This document shows, piece by piece, positions 16,153 through 23,556 of a DNA stretch of 47,285 nt. Numbering within the stretch: position 1 is the stretch's first letter; each line of letters starts with the position of its first letter. The stretch is from Candidatus Faecousia intestinigallinarum (GTDB taxonomy: Bacteria > Bacillota > Clostridia > Oscillospirales > Oscillospiraceae). A program made the translations under genes and the position numbers. The stretch is from NCBI GenBank assembly GCA_018715805.1, contig DVKX01000055.1, positions 1 through 47,285 of the forward strand. Direction: 5' to 3'. The notes below the pieces were generated by a model. It was not told the origin of the DNA. It was given only the letters and a program-made list of their open reading frames with translations, and did no database searches.

Positions 16153-16193
16153 GTTACCTGGTGGTAACCGCTCAATCGTTACCGCCCGGTAAC
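16153..16193. promoter_or_regulatory. Two perfect GTTACC-N4-GGTAAC palindromes, probable HxlR operators
   Basis: GTTACC TGGT GGTAAC (16153-16168) and GTTACC GCCC GGTAAC (16178-16193). Centres are 25 bp apart, so both sites lie roughly on one face of the helix (about 2.4 turns). They sit between the two divergent promoters, 22 bp upstream of the SnoaL -35 box. Binding by the adjacent HxlR protein is an inference from location. Confidence 0.6.
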
Positions 16194-16215
16194 TACGCCA
16201 CAATATTGTGCGTAC

Positions 16216-16244
16216 TTTACGGCGGAAGCGGGCGCGCGTATAAT
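16216..16244 (+). promoter_or_regulatory. Promoter of the SnoaL-like gene
   Basis: TTTACG (16216-16221), 17-bp spacer, TATAAT (16239-16244). The -35 box is poor, which fits a promoter that needs activation from the upstream palindromes. Confidence 0.55.
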
Positions 16245-16367
16245 GTAGGCAAGAGCTACGGAGAGCGGCCGCTGCCAGGCTCGAAACAAAGCCCAAAGAA
16301 GAACCCCTATGAACATTTTAAGAAATTTTTTGGCAACAGCCAACCGAATTTTAAGGAGGAAACTGCC

Positions 16368-17141
16368 ATGACAAACACACAGAAAGCGCTCGAACTCATC
16401 AATACTTTTGCAAACGGCGATACTGAAAAAGCGGCGAGCCTGCTTGCAGAAGGGTACATCCAACACAACCTTGCATACGGCACAGGCCGTGACGCCTTTG
16501 TAGGCTCTGTTGCTTATCTTGCTTCTGCTCCTGTTAAAACTACCGTAAACAATATCCGTGCTTTTGAGGACGGCGATAAGGTTTTCCTGCAGACGGTTTA
16601 CAACTTTGCCGGCGCGGGCGAGCAGGTAGCTTTTGACATCTTCCGCTTGGATGAAAATGGCAAGATTGCCGAGCATTGGGATAATCTCGCAGCAAAGGCA
16701 CAACGGAATCCCTCTGGCAGAACGCAGATCGACGGCGCAATGGCGCTGAAAGACCTTGATAAGACTGAAGCAAATCGCGAGGTAGTAAAGAACTTCCTTT
16801 ACGATGTAATGCAGGGCAACCGCCCCGAAAAAACATCCGACTACTTTGACGGTGATGCCTACATTCAGCACAACACAGGCATTGCGGATGGATTGTCTGG
16901 TTTAGGCGCTGCACTTGCGGCGCTTGCCGAACAGAATATTCAGATGATTTACAATAAAGTTCATCAGGTGCTTGCACAGGGAAATTTTGTTCTCGCTGTT
17001 AGCGAGGGCACTTTCGGCGGAGCGCCTACCGCTTACTATGATCTGTGGCGTGTTGAGGACGGCAAAATCGCCGAACATTGGGATGTAATGGAAACAATTA
17101 CAGATAAATCTACTTGGCAGAACCAGAATGGCAAGTTCTAA
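16368..17141 (+). CDS. Tandem SnoaL/NTF2-like domain protein
   Basis: A 257-aa protein made of two copies of a SnoaL-type NTF2-like fold, about residues 1-120 and 130-257. Each copy has the same landmarks: an early helix, YIQHN (YIQHNLAYGTG and YIQHNTGIADG), and a closing strand GKIAEHWD. Such proteins are small-molecule hydrolases, isomerases or binding proteins; no specific reaction can be assigned. ATG 16368 follows AAGGAGGAAACTGCC. It is divergent from an HxlR gene, a common arrangement in which the regulator controls a detoxification or stress protein. The relatively A/T-rich codons suggest a separate origin from the surrounding 60% GC DNA. Confidence 0.82.
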   Translation: MTNTQKALELINTFANGDTEKAASLLAEGYIQHNLAYGTGRDAFVGSVAYLASAPVKTTVNNIRAFEDGDKVFLQTVYNFAGAGEQVAFDIFRLDENGKIAEHWDNLAAKAQRNPSGRTQIDGAMALKDLDKTEANREVVKNFLYDVMQGNRPEKTSDYFDGDAYIQHNTGIADGLSGLGAALAALAEQNIQMIYNKVHQVLAQGNFVLAVSEGTFGGAPTAYYDLWRVEDGKIAEHWDVMETITDKSTWQNQNGKF

Positions 17142-17150
17142 ATAGAGCAG

Positions 17151-17189
17151 ACAAAGCCTCGCAGATTTCTCCGAACTGCGGGGCTTTGT
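17151..17189 (+). terminator. Stem-loop after the SnoaL-like gene
   Basis: Stem 17151-17164 / 17176-17189 with one T-G pair (ACAAAGCC..CGCAG / CTGCG..GGCTTTGT). The T-tract behind it is short, so termination may be incomplete and some transcripts may continue into the macrodomain gene. Confidence 0.6.
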
Positions 17190-17247
17190 GTTGCGGTAAG
17201 TGTTTGATTTTCTGTCTGAAAAAAGCAGTCGCGGGAGGATTCAAAAA

Positions 17248-18030
17248 ATGATGCAAACGGAAAGAAGAAACTATTTAATTGCGGCGCTCTTAAAAGAACG
17301 GCCGGAGTATTCTGAAATAGAAATTCCCGAAAGGGAGGAGGAGCAAAAAGCTCTGCTCCGTTCGCTTTTGAATCTTCGCCCACCAGCGCCGGTAACCGAT
17401 GAATTTTTAACGATACAAGACGCCTACCTGCAGGAGGAAACGCGGCGAAAAGGCATTACGAATGTCCACGATTTACAGCCGCTTCAGCCGGGGCTATATC
17501 TTTGGCAGGGCGATATTACCACGCTGAAATGCGACGCCATCGTCAATGCCGCCAACGCAGGGATGCTGGGCTGCTTCTGCCCAAACCACGGCTGTATCGA
17601 TAATGCCATTCATACTTATGCCGGCGTGCAGCTTCGTCTGGCCTGCGCAGAATTTATGCGGCGGCAGGGATGCTGGGAAGAGACCGGCAAGGCCAGGATC
17701 ACGCCTGCTTATAATCTTCCAAGCCGGTATATTCTGCACACCGTGGGTCCGGTGATCGCGGGCAGGGTAAGGAAGTCCCAGGAAGAGCAGCTGGCCTCCT
17801 GTTACCGCTCCTGCCTGGCGCTGGCGGCGGAAAAGGGAGTGGAAAGCATTGCGTTCTGCTGCATTTCCACAGGAGAATTTCACTTTCCCAACCGCCGTGC
17901 CGCAGAGATCGCCGTGAGAACGGTGCGCGGCTTCAGAGCACAGACCAACAGTAAGATGGAGGTGATTTTCAATGTTTTTCGGGAACAGGATTTTGCCATC
18001 TACCGGCGCTTACTGGCAGAATATCCATAG
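17248..18030 (+). CDS. Zinc-dependent macrodomain ADP-ribosyl hydrolase
   Basis: A 260-aa protein of the Zn-macro family found beside class M sirtuins. It has a helical N-terminal extension (about 1-75), then the macrodomain: GDI (88-90), NAAN (100-103), the zinc/active-site block GCFCPNHGCIDNAIH (108-122), HTVGPV and the ADP-ribose loop ISTGEFHFP (206-214). Family members remove ADP-ribose from proteins modified by the partner sirtuin. The ATG at 17248 (or the next, 17251) follows GGGAGGATT. The 3' end overlaps the sirtuin gene by 59 nt, so the two are co-translated. The usual other partners, a GcvH-like lipoyl carrier and a lipoate-protein ligase, are not adjacent. Confidence 0.88.
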   Translation: MMQTERRNYLIAALLKERPEYSEIEIPEREEEQKALLRSLLNLRPPAPVTDEFLTIQDAYLQEETRRKGITNVHDLQPLQPGLYLWQGDITTLKCDAIVNAANAGMLGCFCPNHGCIDNAIHTYAGVQLRLACAEFMRRQGCWEETGKARITPAYNLPSRYILHTVGPVIAGRVRKSQEEQLASCYRSCLALAAEKGVESIAFCCISTGEFHFPNRRAAEIAVRTVRGFRAQTNSKMEVIFNVFREQDFAIYRRLLAEYP

Positions 18031-18841
18031 GCTCCGGGCAGCTCTGGATGCGGCGGAGGCGGTGATCGTCGGTGCGGGCGCGGGGCTTTCCGCAGCGGCG
18101 GGCTTTACCTATACGGGAGAGCGTTTCCAGCGGCTCTTTTCCGACTTTCAGGAGAAATACGGGCTCCGCGATATGTATTCCGGCGGATTCTACCCATACC
18201 AAACGCCGGAAGAGCACTGGGCCTACTGGAGCCGGTATATTTTGGTCAACCGCTATATGGATCCGCCGAAGCCAGTATATCCCGCGCTGCTTGCCCTCGT
18301 CCGGGACAAGGACTATTTTGTGCTGACCACCAACGTGGATCACTGCTTTCAAAAGGCAGGATTTGACAAAAAGCGCCTGTTTTATACCCAGGGCGATTAC
18401 GGCCTGTTTCAGTGCACCGCGCCTTGCCGCCAGGAAACCTTTGAGAACGAAGAGGCCATCCGCCGGATGGCGGCGGAGCAGAAGGACATGCGGATTCCCA
18501 CCGCTTTGCTGCCCAGGTGCCCCCATTGCGGCCGGCCGCTGACGATGAATCTGCGGGCGGACGGCAATTTTGTGGAGGACGAGGGCTGGCGCCGTGCGGC
18601 GGCGCGCTATGAGGCCTTTATCCGTACCCGTGGAGAGAGGAAAATACTCTTTCTGGAGCTTGGGGTAGGATATAATACCCCCGGCATTATCAAGTATCCT
18701 TTCTGGCGGATGACGGCGCAAAACCCCAACGCCATTTATGCCTGTATCAATTACGGCCAGGCGGTTTGCCCCGGCAGGATTGAAAAGCAGAGCATTTGCA
18801 TCGACGGCGACATTGGCAAAGCGCTGGAGGATCTGCGGTAG
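17972..18841 (+). CDS. Class M sirtuin (SirTM), protein ADP-ribosyltransferase
   Basis: A 289-aa NAD-dependent sirtuin. It shows GAGAGLS (34-40), TTNVD (119-123), and YTQGD (138-142) where ordinary sirtuins have HG; the catalytic His is thus Gln (Q140), a mark of class M. A zinc ribbon is formed by C148, C152, C183 and C186. Known class M enzymes ADP-ribosylate a lipoylated carrier protein rather than deacetylate. ATG 17972 has GGAGGTGATTTTCA upstream inside the macrodomain gene; the 59-nt overlap is in a different frame. The gene ends 23 nt before the convergent MATE gene. Confidence 0.88.
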   Translation: MFFGNRILPSTGAYWQNIHRLRAALDAAEAVIVGAGAGLSAAAGFTYTGERFQRLFSDFQEKYGLRDMYSGGFYPYQTPEEHWAYWSRYILVNRYMDPPKPVYPALLALVRDKDYFVLTTNVDHCFQKAGFDKKRLFYTQGDYGLFQCTAPCRQETFENEEAIRRMAAEQKDMRIPTALLPRCPHCGRPLTMNLRADGNFVEDEGWRRAAARYEAFIRTRGERKILFLELGVGYNTPGIIKYPFWRMTAQNPNAIYACINYGQAVCPGRIEKQSICIDGDIGKALEDLR

Positions 18842-18863
18842 GGGCGGCGCGTGGGGAAGCGTG

Positions 18864-20195
18864 TCAAAAGTAGTGATATTTGTTCCGCTTGCCCACCAAA
18901 AACGCCAGGGAGAGGATGGCGGCCGCGATCTCTGCCACGACCTCCGCCCACCAAATGCCGTCCAGCTCCAGCAGCAGCGGCAGCAGGAGCACGGCCGACA
19001 GCTTGAAAATGAATGTACGCAGGAACGAGATGGCTGCCGATACCGCCCCGTTGTTCAGCGCGGTGAAAAAGGACGAGGAGAAAATGTTGAAACCGGACAA
19101 AATAAACGCCAGCGCGGAGATCCGGAAGGCGTGGACAGTCATTTCCAGAAGCTGGTCGTCGTAGCCCACAAATATCTGCCCCAGGGAAGCGGCGCATAGC
19201 TGCGCGGTGAGGAGCATCCCAAGCCCCAGCCCGCCCATCAGCGTCAGGCTTTTCCGCAAAAGGCTTTTCAGCTCCCCATGGTTCCCTGCGCCGTAGTGGA
19301 AGCTGACCACGGGCGCGCAGCCGATGGAGTAACCGATAAAAACGGCGGCAAAAATAAACTGCACATACATCAAAACGCCATACGCCGCCACGCCGTTTTG
19401 CCCCGCATAGTGCAGCAGCTGGAAATTATAGAGCATTCCCACCACAGAGGCGGTGACGTTGGAAACCATTTCCGACGAGCCGTTGGCGCAGGCGCGGAGG
19501 ATGGGCATAAACTCCAATTTTGTTTTTGTCAGGCGCAGCTTGCTGCGGTTGGGGACAAGAAAGTAAACCAGCGGGATAATGCCGCCCACGCACTGGCTCA
19601 GGCCGGTGGCCACCGCGGCGCCGGCCACGCCCCACTGAAATACGCCCACAAATAACCAATCCAATAGCATGTTGGTAACGCCTGCGGCCACAGTAACGGC
19701 CAGACCCAGCTTCGGCCGCTCCGCCACGATCAAAAACGACTGAAACAGATTTTGCAGCATGAACGTCACGCCGAAGCCCAGCGTGATACGGCCGTACAGC
19801 ACGCAGTCCTCCAGCATGGAAGCGTCGGCGCCCAAAAATATGGAAATGGGGCGCATTGCCGCAATGCCCAAAACCGATGTGGAAACACCGGCGATCAGCG
19901 TGACCCACACCATCTGGGTAAAATATCGGTTGGCTTTTTGCTGATCCCGCTCTCCCAGGGTCTTGCCCACCAGGGCGCTGCCGCCGGTGCCCAGCATAAA
20001 GCCGATGCCGCCGAAGATCATAACAAAGGGCATAATGAGATTTACAGCGGCGAAGGCGGTCTTCCCCACATAATTGGAGACGAACAGCCCGTCCACAACG
20101 CCGTAGACGGATGTGAATACCATCATTCCGATGGAGGGTAACGTAAAGCGCAAAAGGCGCTTATAACTAAAATGATCGGATAACTGAATAGCCAT
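18864..20195 (-). CDS. MATE-family efflux transporter
   Basis: A 443-aa membrane protein with about twelve hydrophobic segments in two similar halves, as in MATE exporters. Recognisable family segments are LLRFTLPSIGMMVFTSVYGVVDGLFVSNYVG at the start (helix 1-2), FGGIGFMLGTGGSALVGKTLG, and in the second half NGSSEMVSNVTASVVGMLYN. These pumps export cationic drugs or metabolites using a Na+ or H+ gradient. ATG 20195 follows AGGAGAACCTT. It is 12 nt downstream of a MarR gene and shares its promoter. No terminator is visible at its 3' end before the convergent sirtuin gene. Confidence 0.92.
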   Translation of the reverse strand: MAIQLSDHFSYKRLLRFTLPSIGMMVFTSVYGVVDGLFVSNYVGKTAFAAVNLIMPFVMIFGGIGFMLGTGGSALVGKTLGERDQQKANRYFTQMVWVTLIAGVSTSVLGIAAMRPISIFLGADASMLEDCVLYGRITLGFGVTFMLQNLFQSFLIVAERPKLGLAVTVAAGVTNMLLDWLFVGVFQWGVAGAAVATGLSQCVGGIIPLVYFLVPNRSKLRLTKTKLEFMPILRACANGSSEMVSNVTASVVGMLYNFQLLHYAGQNGVAAYGVLMYVQFIFAAVFIGYSIGCAPVVSFHYGAGNHGELKSLLRKSLTLMGGLGLGMLLTAQLCAASLGQIFVGYDDQLLEMTVHAFRISALAFILSGFNIFSSSFFTALNNGAVSAAISFLRTFIFKLSAVLLLPLLLELDGIWWAEVVAEIAAAILSLAFLVGKRNKYHYF

Positions 20196-20207
20196 AAGGT
20201 TCTCCTG

Positions 20208-20651
20208 TTAAGAAATGTGTTTGTGCATGGCCTGCTTCAGCAGGCCGGTATATTTGTGCAGCAGCGCCAGCATACGTTCCTGCTCGGCGCCAGTCATTCC
20301 CCCCAGTGCTTCCTGTTCCGCCGAAAGCACCTTGTCCACGGTCTGCGCGGCGAAGGCGGCGCCCTTTTCCGTCAAGCGCAGAAGCCTGCTTCTGCGGTCG
20401 GCGCCGGTGGTCAAGGCCAGATTGCCGTCGCTTTCCAGCTTTTTGATGGCGGAGTTGACAGTCTGCTTGGGCTGATACAGCTCGGCACAAAGCTCGCTTT
20501 GCGTGACGTCCGCCTGGGCGCACTGCAGGGAATAGAGAATCCAAAAGGCACAGTCGGAAAGCCCCAGCGCTGTGGCCGCATTGTGATAAAGCTCATCCTG
20601 CGCCTTGATTTCGCTGTTCAGCTCTGCGAGCCGCCGTCTTGCAGAATCCAT
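20208..20651 (-). CDS. MarR-family regulator of the MATE pump
   Basis: A 147-aa winged-helix regulator: LGLSDCAFWILYSLQCAQADVTQSELCAELYQPKQTVNSAIKKLESDG (helices 2-4 with the recognition helix PKQTVNSAIKKL) and wing GADRRSRLLRLTEKG. The start at 20651 (MDSARRR) is preferred over an ATG seven codons upstream because AGGAGG lies between them. It is the first gene of a two-gene operon with the MATE pump, under a promoter that overlaps an inverted repeat, so autorepression with drug induction is likely (inference). Confidence 0.88.
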   Translation of the reverse strand: MDSARRRLAELNSEIKAQDELYHNAATALGLSDCAFWILYSLQCAQADVTQSELCAELYQPKQTVNSAIKKLESDGNLALTTGADRRSRLLRLTEKGAAFAAQTVDKVLSAEQEALGGMTGAEQERMLALLHKYTGLLKQAMHKHIS

Positions 20652-20672
20652 AATAGCCTCCTGTTGTTTCAA

Positions 20673-20715
20673 AATCGGACGAGTGCATTATAGTCCGATT
20701 TCGGAGCATTGTCAA
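20673..20715 (-). promoter_or_regulatory. Consensus promoter overlapped by an AATCGGAC-N12-GTCCGATT operator
   Basis: Minus strand TTGACA (20715-20710), 17-bp spacer, TATAAT (20692-20687). The 8-bp inverted repeat AATCGGAC (20673-20680) / GTCCGATT (20693-20700) brackets the -10 box. A third half-site, TCGGA at 20701-20705, forms a second palindrome TCCGATTTCGGA with the right arm. Occupation would block RNA polymerase. Confidence 0.75.
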
Positions 20716-20728
20716 TTAATATTTGAAA

Positions 20729-20772
20729 AAAGAACGGCGGGAAAAACATTTTTGTTTTTCCCGCCGTTCTTT
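20729..20772 (-). terminator. 19-bp perfect stem terminator after the GTPase-nuclease gene
   Basis: Perfect inverted repeat 20729-20747 / 20754-20772 with a 6-nt loop. A/T-rich ends provide T-tracts in both directions. It separates the minus-strand fusion gene from the promoter of the MarR/MATE operon. Confidence 0.85.
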
Positions 20773-20795
20773 CCATAGGCGTTTGCGCCCGCAGA

Positions 20796-23336
20796 TTATT
20801 TCCCCCGGTAGTAGCGGCGCATTTCCTGCTGCGCCAGGGCGACCTCCTCCTGCAGCTCCCGGGCGGACATCCGCAGTACCCCGGAGCGCAGGGAGGAGAG
20901 CTGCACCAGGGAGTCGGAGGTGGCCAGCCGGAGATTGTAGTTTCCCCCGGCTTTGGCGATCAGCGCCTCCATATAGGCGTCCGCCGTCTCGTTTTCCTTG
21001 GTGTAGACCACCTGAATATTGTGAAAGGTCTCCTTTTCCCCGGGATTGCCCGGTACCTTGTAGCCGTCGAAAACCACCACCAGGCGGCACTTTTTGAAGC
21101 CCGCGTAGCTGCTCAGGGTATCCAGCAGCCGCCGCCGTGCGGCGGACAGGTCGTGCTTGGCGGTGTCCGCCAGTTCCTGCCAGGCGAAGAGGATGTTGTA
21201 GCCGTCTACGATCAGATATTGCTGCTTGGGCGGCCGAATGGTCAGCGTTTCCTCCACCGGGCGCTTTTCTGCGGGACGGTACAATTCCCGCGGGCGGTGG
21301 CCAAACTCTTTGGCCAGAATGGCCTCCAGCGCTTTGTCGTCGGGGTGGAGATTTTGAGGCAGCAGCGCCGGGCGGGGAGCGGCCAGCCCGCTTTCCAGGT
21401 GCATATATTCCGGCACATCCCGCCATTTTACCGTGAAGCCCGCCCCGTGGCCGCAGAATACCGAGTCCGGCGTGTTTTCCAGATCTGCTTCCGGGTCATA
21501 ACCCAGGCTTTCCACCACCGCCTGCTGGTTGTGGCAGGGGGCGTAGCCTGCGGGAGTGAGCTGCAGGCGTCCCCGTCCCTGGGTGTAGGCGGCCACTTCC
21601 TGGGCGTAATCCCCCAGGGCGGCAGCAGGGACGGTGCCCTGCAGCACCGCAAACTCTCCCCTCTGTTCCGGGGGATGGATTTCACCGGATTTTTCCCGAA
21701 TGTCCGTGATGGCGCGGCCTGCCAAATGGGCGGGGATGGTGAGCTGAAAGCGGTACCATGGCTCCAGGAGCACGCTCTCCGCCTGCATGAGCCCCTGGCG
21801 TACTGCGCGGTAGGTGGCCTGCCGGAAGTCCCCGCCCTCTGTGTGCTTCAGGTGCGCCCGGCCGGTGAGCAGGGTGATCTTCATGTCCGTAATGGGCGCG
21901 CCGGTGAGGACGCCCCGGTGCTGCTTTTCCGCCAGATGGGTGAGCACCAGATTCTGATACTGTACGTCCAGCACATCTGTGGGGCACCGGCTGGCAAAGC
22001 GCAGGCCGCTGCCCGGTTCCCCCGGCTCCAGTAGCAGATGCACCTCCGCATAGTGGCGCAGGGGTTCAAAATGTCCCACGCCCTCCACCCGGCTGGCAAT
22101 GGTTTCCTTGTAAAAAACGCGGCCGCTGTCCAGGGTGACGTCCAGCTGAAACCGCTCCAGCAGCAGGCTGCGCAGAATCTCGATCTGGATCTTACCCATG
22201 ATCTGGGCGTGTATTTCCTTCAGCTGCTCGTCCCATGCCACACGGAGCATAGGATCTTCCTCCTCCAATAGCCGCAGCTTTTCCAGCGCCTGGAGGGGAT
22301 CCGCGTCTTTGGGCAGACAGACGCGGTAGGTCATCACCGGCTCGGTGAGGGGTCTTGCGGAATCCGCCTCCGTCCCCAGACCCTGCCCCGCCCAAGTCTG
22401 GCTCAGGCCGGCAACGGCGCAGAGCTGTCCGGCGGAAGCCTCGCTGCACAAGGAATATTTTTCCCCGGAGTACAGCCGCAGCTGCTGCACCTTCTCCTCC
22501 AGCCGGTCGCCCTTTTGGTTTGCATAGCACAAGGAAGACCGGGGGCGCAGGCTGCCGCCGGTGATTTTCAGCCAGGTGAGCCGGACGCCTTGGGAATCCC
22601 GGGAGATCTTATACACCTTCGCGCCGAAGTCCCGGCCATATTCCGGCTGGGGGGCGTAAGCATCCAGCAGCGCCAGCAGTGCGTCCACGCCCTGCAGTTT
22701 CAGCGCTGAGCCGAAGAGACAGGGGAATATCTGTCGGGCGGCGATCAGCTCCCGCACCTGCCCAGGGGTCACCATGCCGGAGGAGAGGTAACTTTCCAGC
22801 AGCGCTTCATCGCACAGGGCGCACTGCTCCGCCAACGCCTGCGCCGGCTGCCCGAAATCCATGCAGCCGGCGGACAATTCCCGCTGCAGCTGGGAAAGGA
22901 GCTGCTCCCGGTTGGCGCCGGACAAGTCCATCTTGTTGATAAATAGAAAGGTGGGAATATGGTAGCGCTGCAAAAGCTGCCACAGGGTGACGGTATGCGC
23001 CTGTACCCCGTCCGTGCCGCTGATCAGCAGAATGGCGCAGTCCAGCACCCCCATGACGCGCTCCGTCTCGGCGGAAAAATCCACATGTCCAGGGGTGTCC
23101 ACCAGCGTTATCTCCCGGCTGGGGGTGGAAAAGCGCGCCGGCTTGGAAAAAATGGTGATGCCCCGCCGGCGCTCTAAGGTATGGGTGTCCAGGAAAGCGT
23201 CTCCATGATCCACCCGCCCCAGCGTACGCTTCGCGCCGGAGCAGTAGAGCAGCGCTTCCGACAGGGTGGTCTTCCCTGCGTCCACATGGGCGAATAGACC
23301 CGTACAGCATGGTATCTTTTTCGGCTGGTCAGACAC
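20796..23336 (-). CDS. Tet(M)-like ribosome-binding GTPase fused to a YacP/Rae1-type NYN nuclease domain
   Basis: An 846-aa fusion. Residues 10-600 follow the EF-G-like ribosomal protection proteins: G1 AHVDAGKT (16-23), G2 RRGIT (57-61), G3 DTPGH (80-84), G4 NKMD (134-137), and a C-terminal part with LLEPWYRFQLTIPAHLAG and AYTQGRG. The loop that matches the drug-displacing tip of Tet(M) domain IV (family YSPVST) reads HLKHTEGG here (about 495-502), so tetracycline resistance is doubtful. A linker (605-700, with NTPDSVFCGHGAGF) leads to an NYN domain at 705-846 with VDGYN (D711), VVFDGYK (D757), TKENETAD (D786), ATSDS (D808) and MSARELQEEV, the pattern of YacP/Rae1, a ribosome A-site endoribonuclease. 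The start is GTG 23336 after GAGGGGG. It is monocistronic. Confidence 0.9.
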   Translation of the reverse strand: MSDQPKKIPCCTGLFAHVDAGKTTLSEALLYCSGAKRTLGRVDHGDAFLDTHTLERRRGITIFSKPARFSTPSREITLVDTPGHVDFSAETERVMGVLDCAILLISGTDGVQAHTVTLWQLLQRYHIPTFLFINKMDLSGANREQLLSQLQRELSAGCMDFGQPAQALAEQCALCDEALLESYLSSGMVTPGQVRELIAARQIFPCLFGSALKLQGVDALLALLDAYAPQPEYGRDFGAKVYKISRDSQGVRLTWLKITGGSLRPRSSLCYANQKGDRLEEKVQQLRLYSGEKYSLCSEASAGQLCAVAGLSQTWAGQGLGTEADSARPLTEPVMTYRVCLPKDADPLQALEKLRLLEEEDPMLRVAWDEQLKEIHAQIMGKIQIEILRSLLLERFQLDVTLDSGRVFYKETIASRVEGVGHFEPLRHYAEVHLLLEPGEPGSGLRFASRCPTDVLDVQYQNLVLTHLAEKQHRGVLTGAPITDMKITLLTGRAHLKHTEGGDFRQATYRAVRQGLMQAESVLLEPWYRFQLTIPAHLAGRAITDIREKSGEIHPPEQRGEFAVLQGTVPAAALGDYAQEVAAYTQGRGRLQLTPAGYAPCHNQQAVVESLGYDPEADLENTPDSVFCGHGAGFTVKWRDVPEYMHLESGLAAPRPALLPQNLHPDDKALEAILAKEFGHRPRELYRPAEKRPVEETLTIRPPKQQYLIVDGYNILFAWQELADTAKHDLSAARRRLLDTLSSYAGFKKCRLVVVFDGYKVPGNPGEKETFHNIQVVYTKENETADAYMEALIAKAGGNYNLRLATSDSLVQLSSLRSGVLRMSARELQEEVALAQQEMRRYYRGK

Positions 23337-23348
23337 AGTACAAGCCCC

Positions 23349-23384
23349 CTCTCATGGATAATTTAGGGTATTATACCATGAGAG
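23349..23384 (-). promoter_or_regulatory. Promoter of the GTPase-nuclease gene, bracketed by an inverted repeat
   Basis: The -10 box TATAAT (23375-23370, minus strand) lies between arms CTCTCATGG (23349-23357) and CCATGAGAG (23376-23384), a perfect 9-bp inverted repeat with an 18-nt spacer. The -35 region is weak (CGACTT near 23394). Transcription would begin near 23363, so only one arm is transcribed. The repeat is thus more likely an operator than an attenuator. Confidence 0.5.
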
Positions 23385-23556
23385 AGGGCTGAAAGTCGAT
23401 AGAGAAACCGATATTTTTAAGAAATTGTGGTACTGCCTGCGTGCAGGAGGATTTTACTTAGGCAGGTCAGGGCGCATATTTACCGCCGGCGTATCCCCTT
23501 AAAAACGGTACACAGCGACCTTTTATGACCGGCTTCCAAAGCTTATTCTTCATTGG

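Noticed and set aside
20796..23336. Annotation as a tetracycline resistance gene.
   Set aside because: The domain IV tip loop differs from Tet(M)/Tet(O), and the protein carries a fused nuclease domain. The overall similarity alone does not support resistance.
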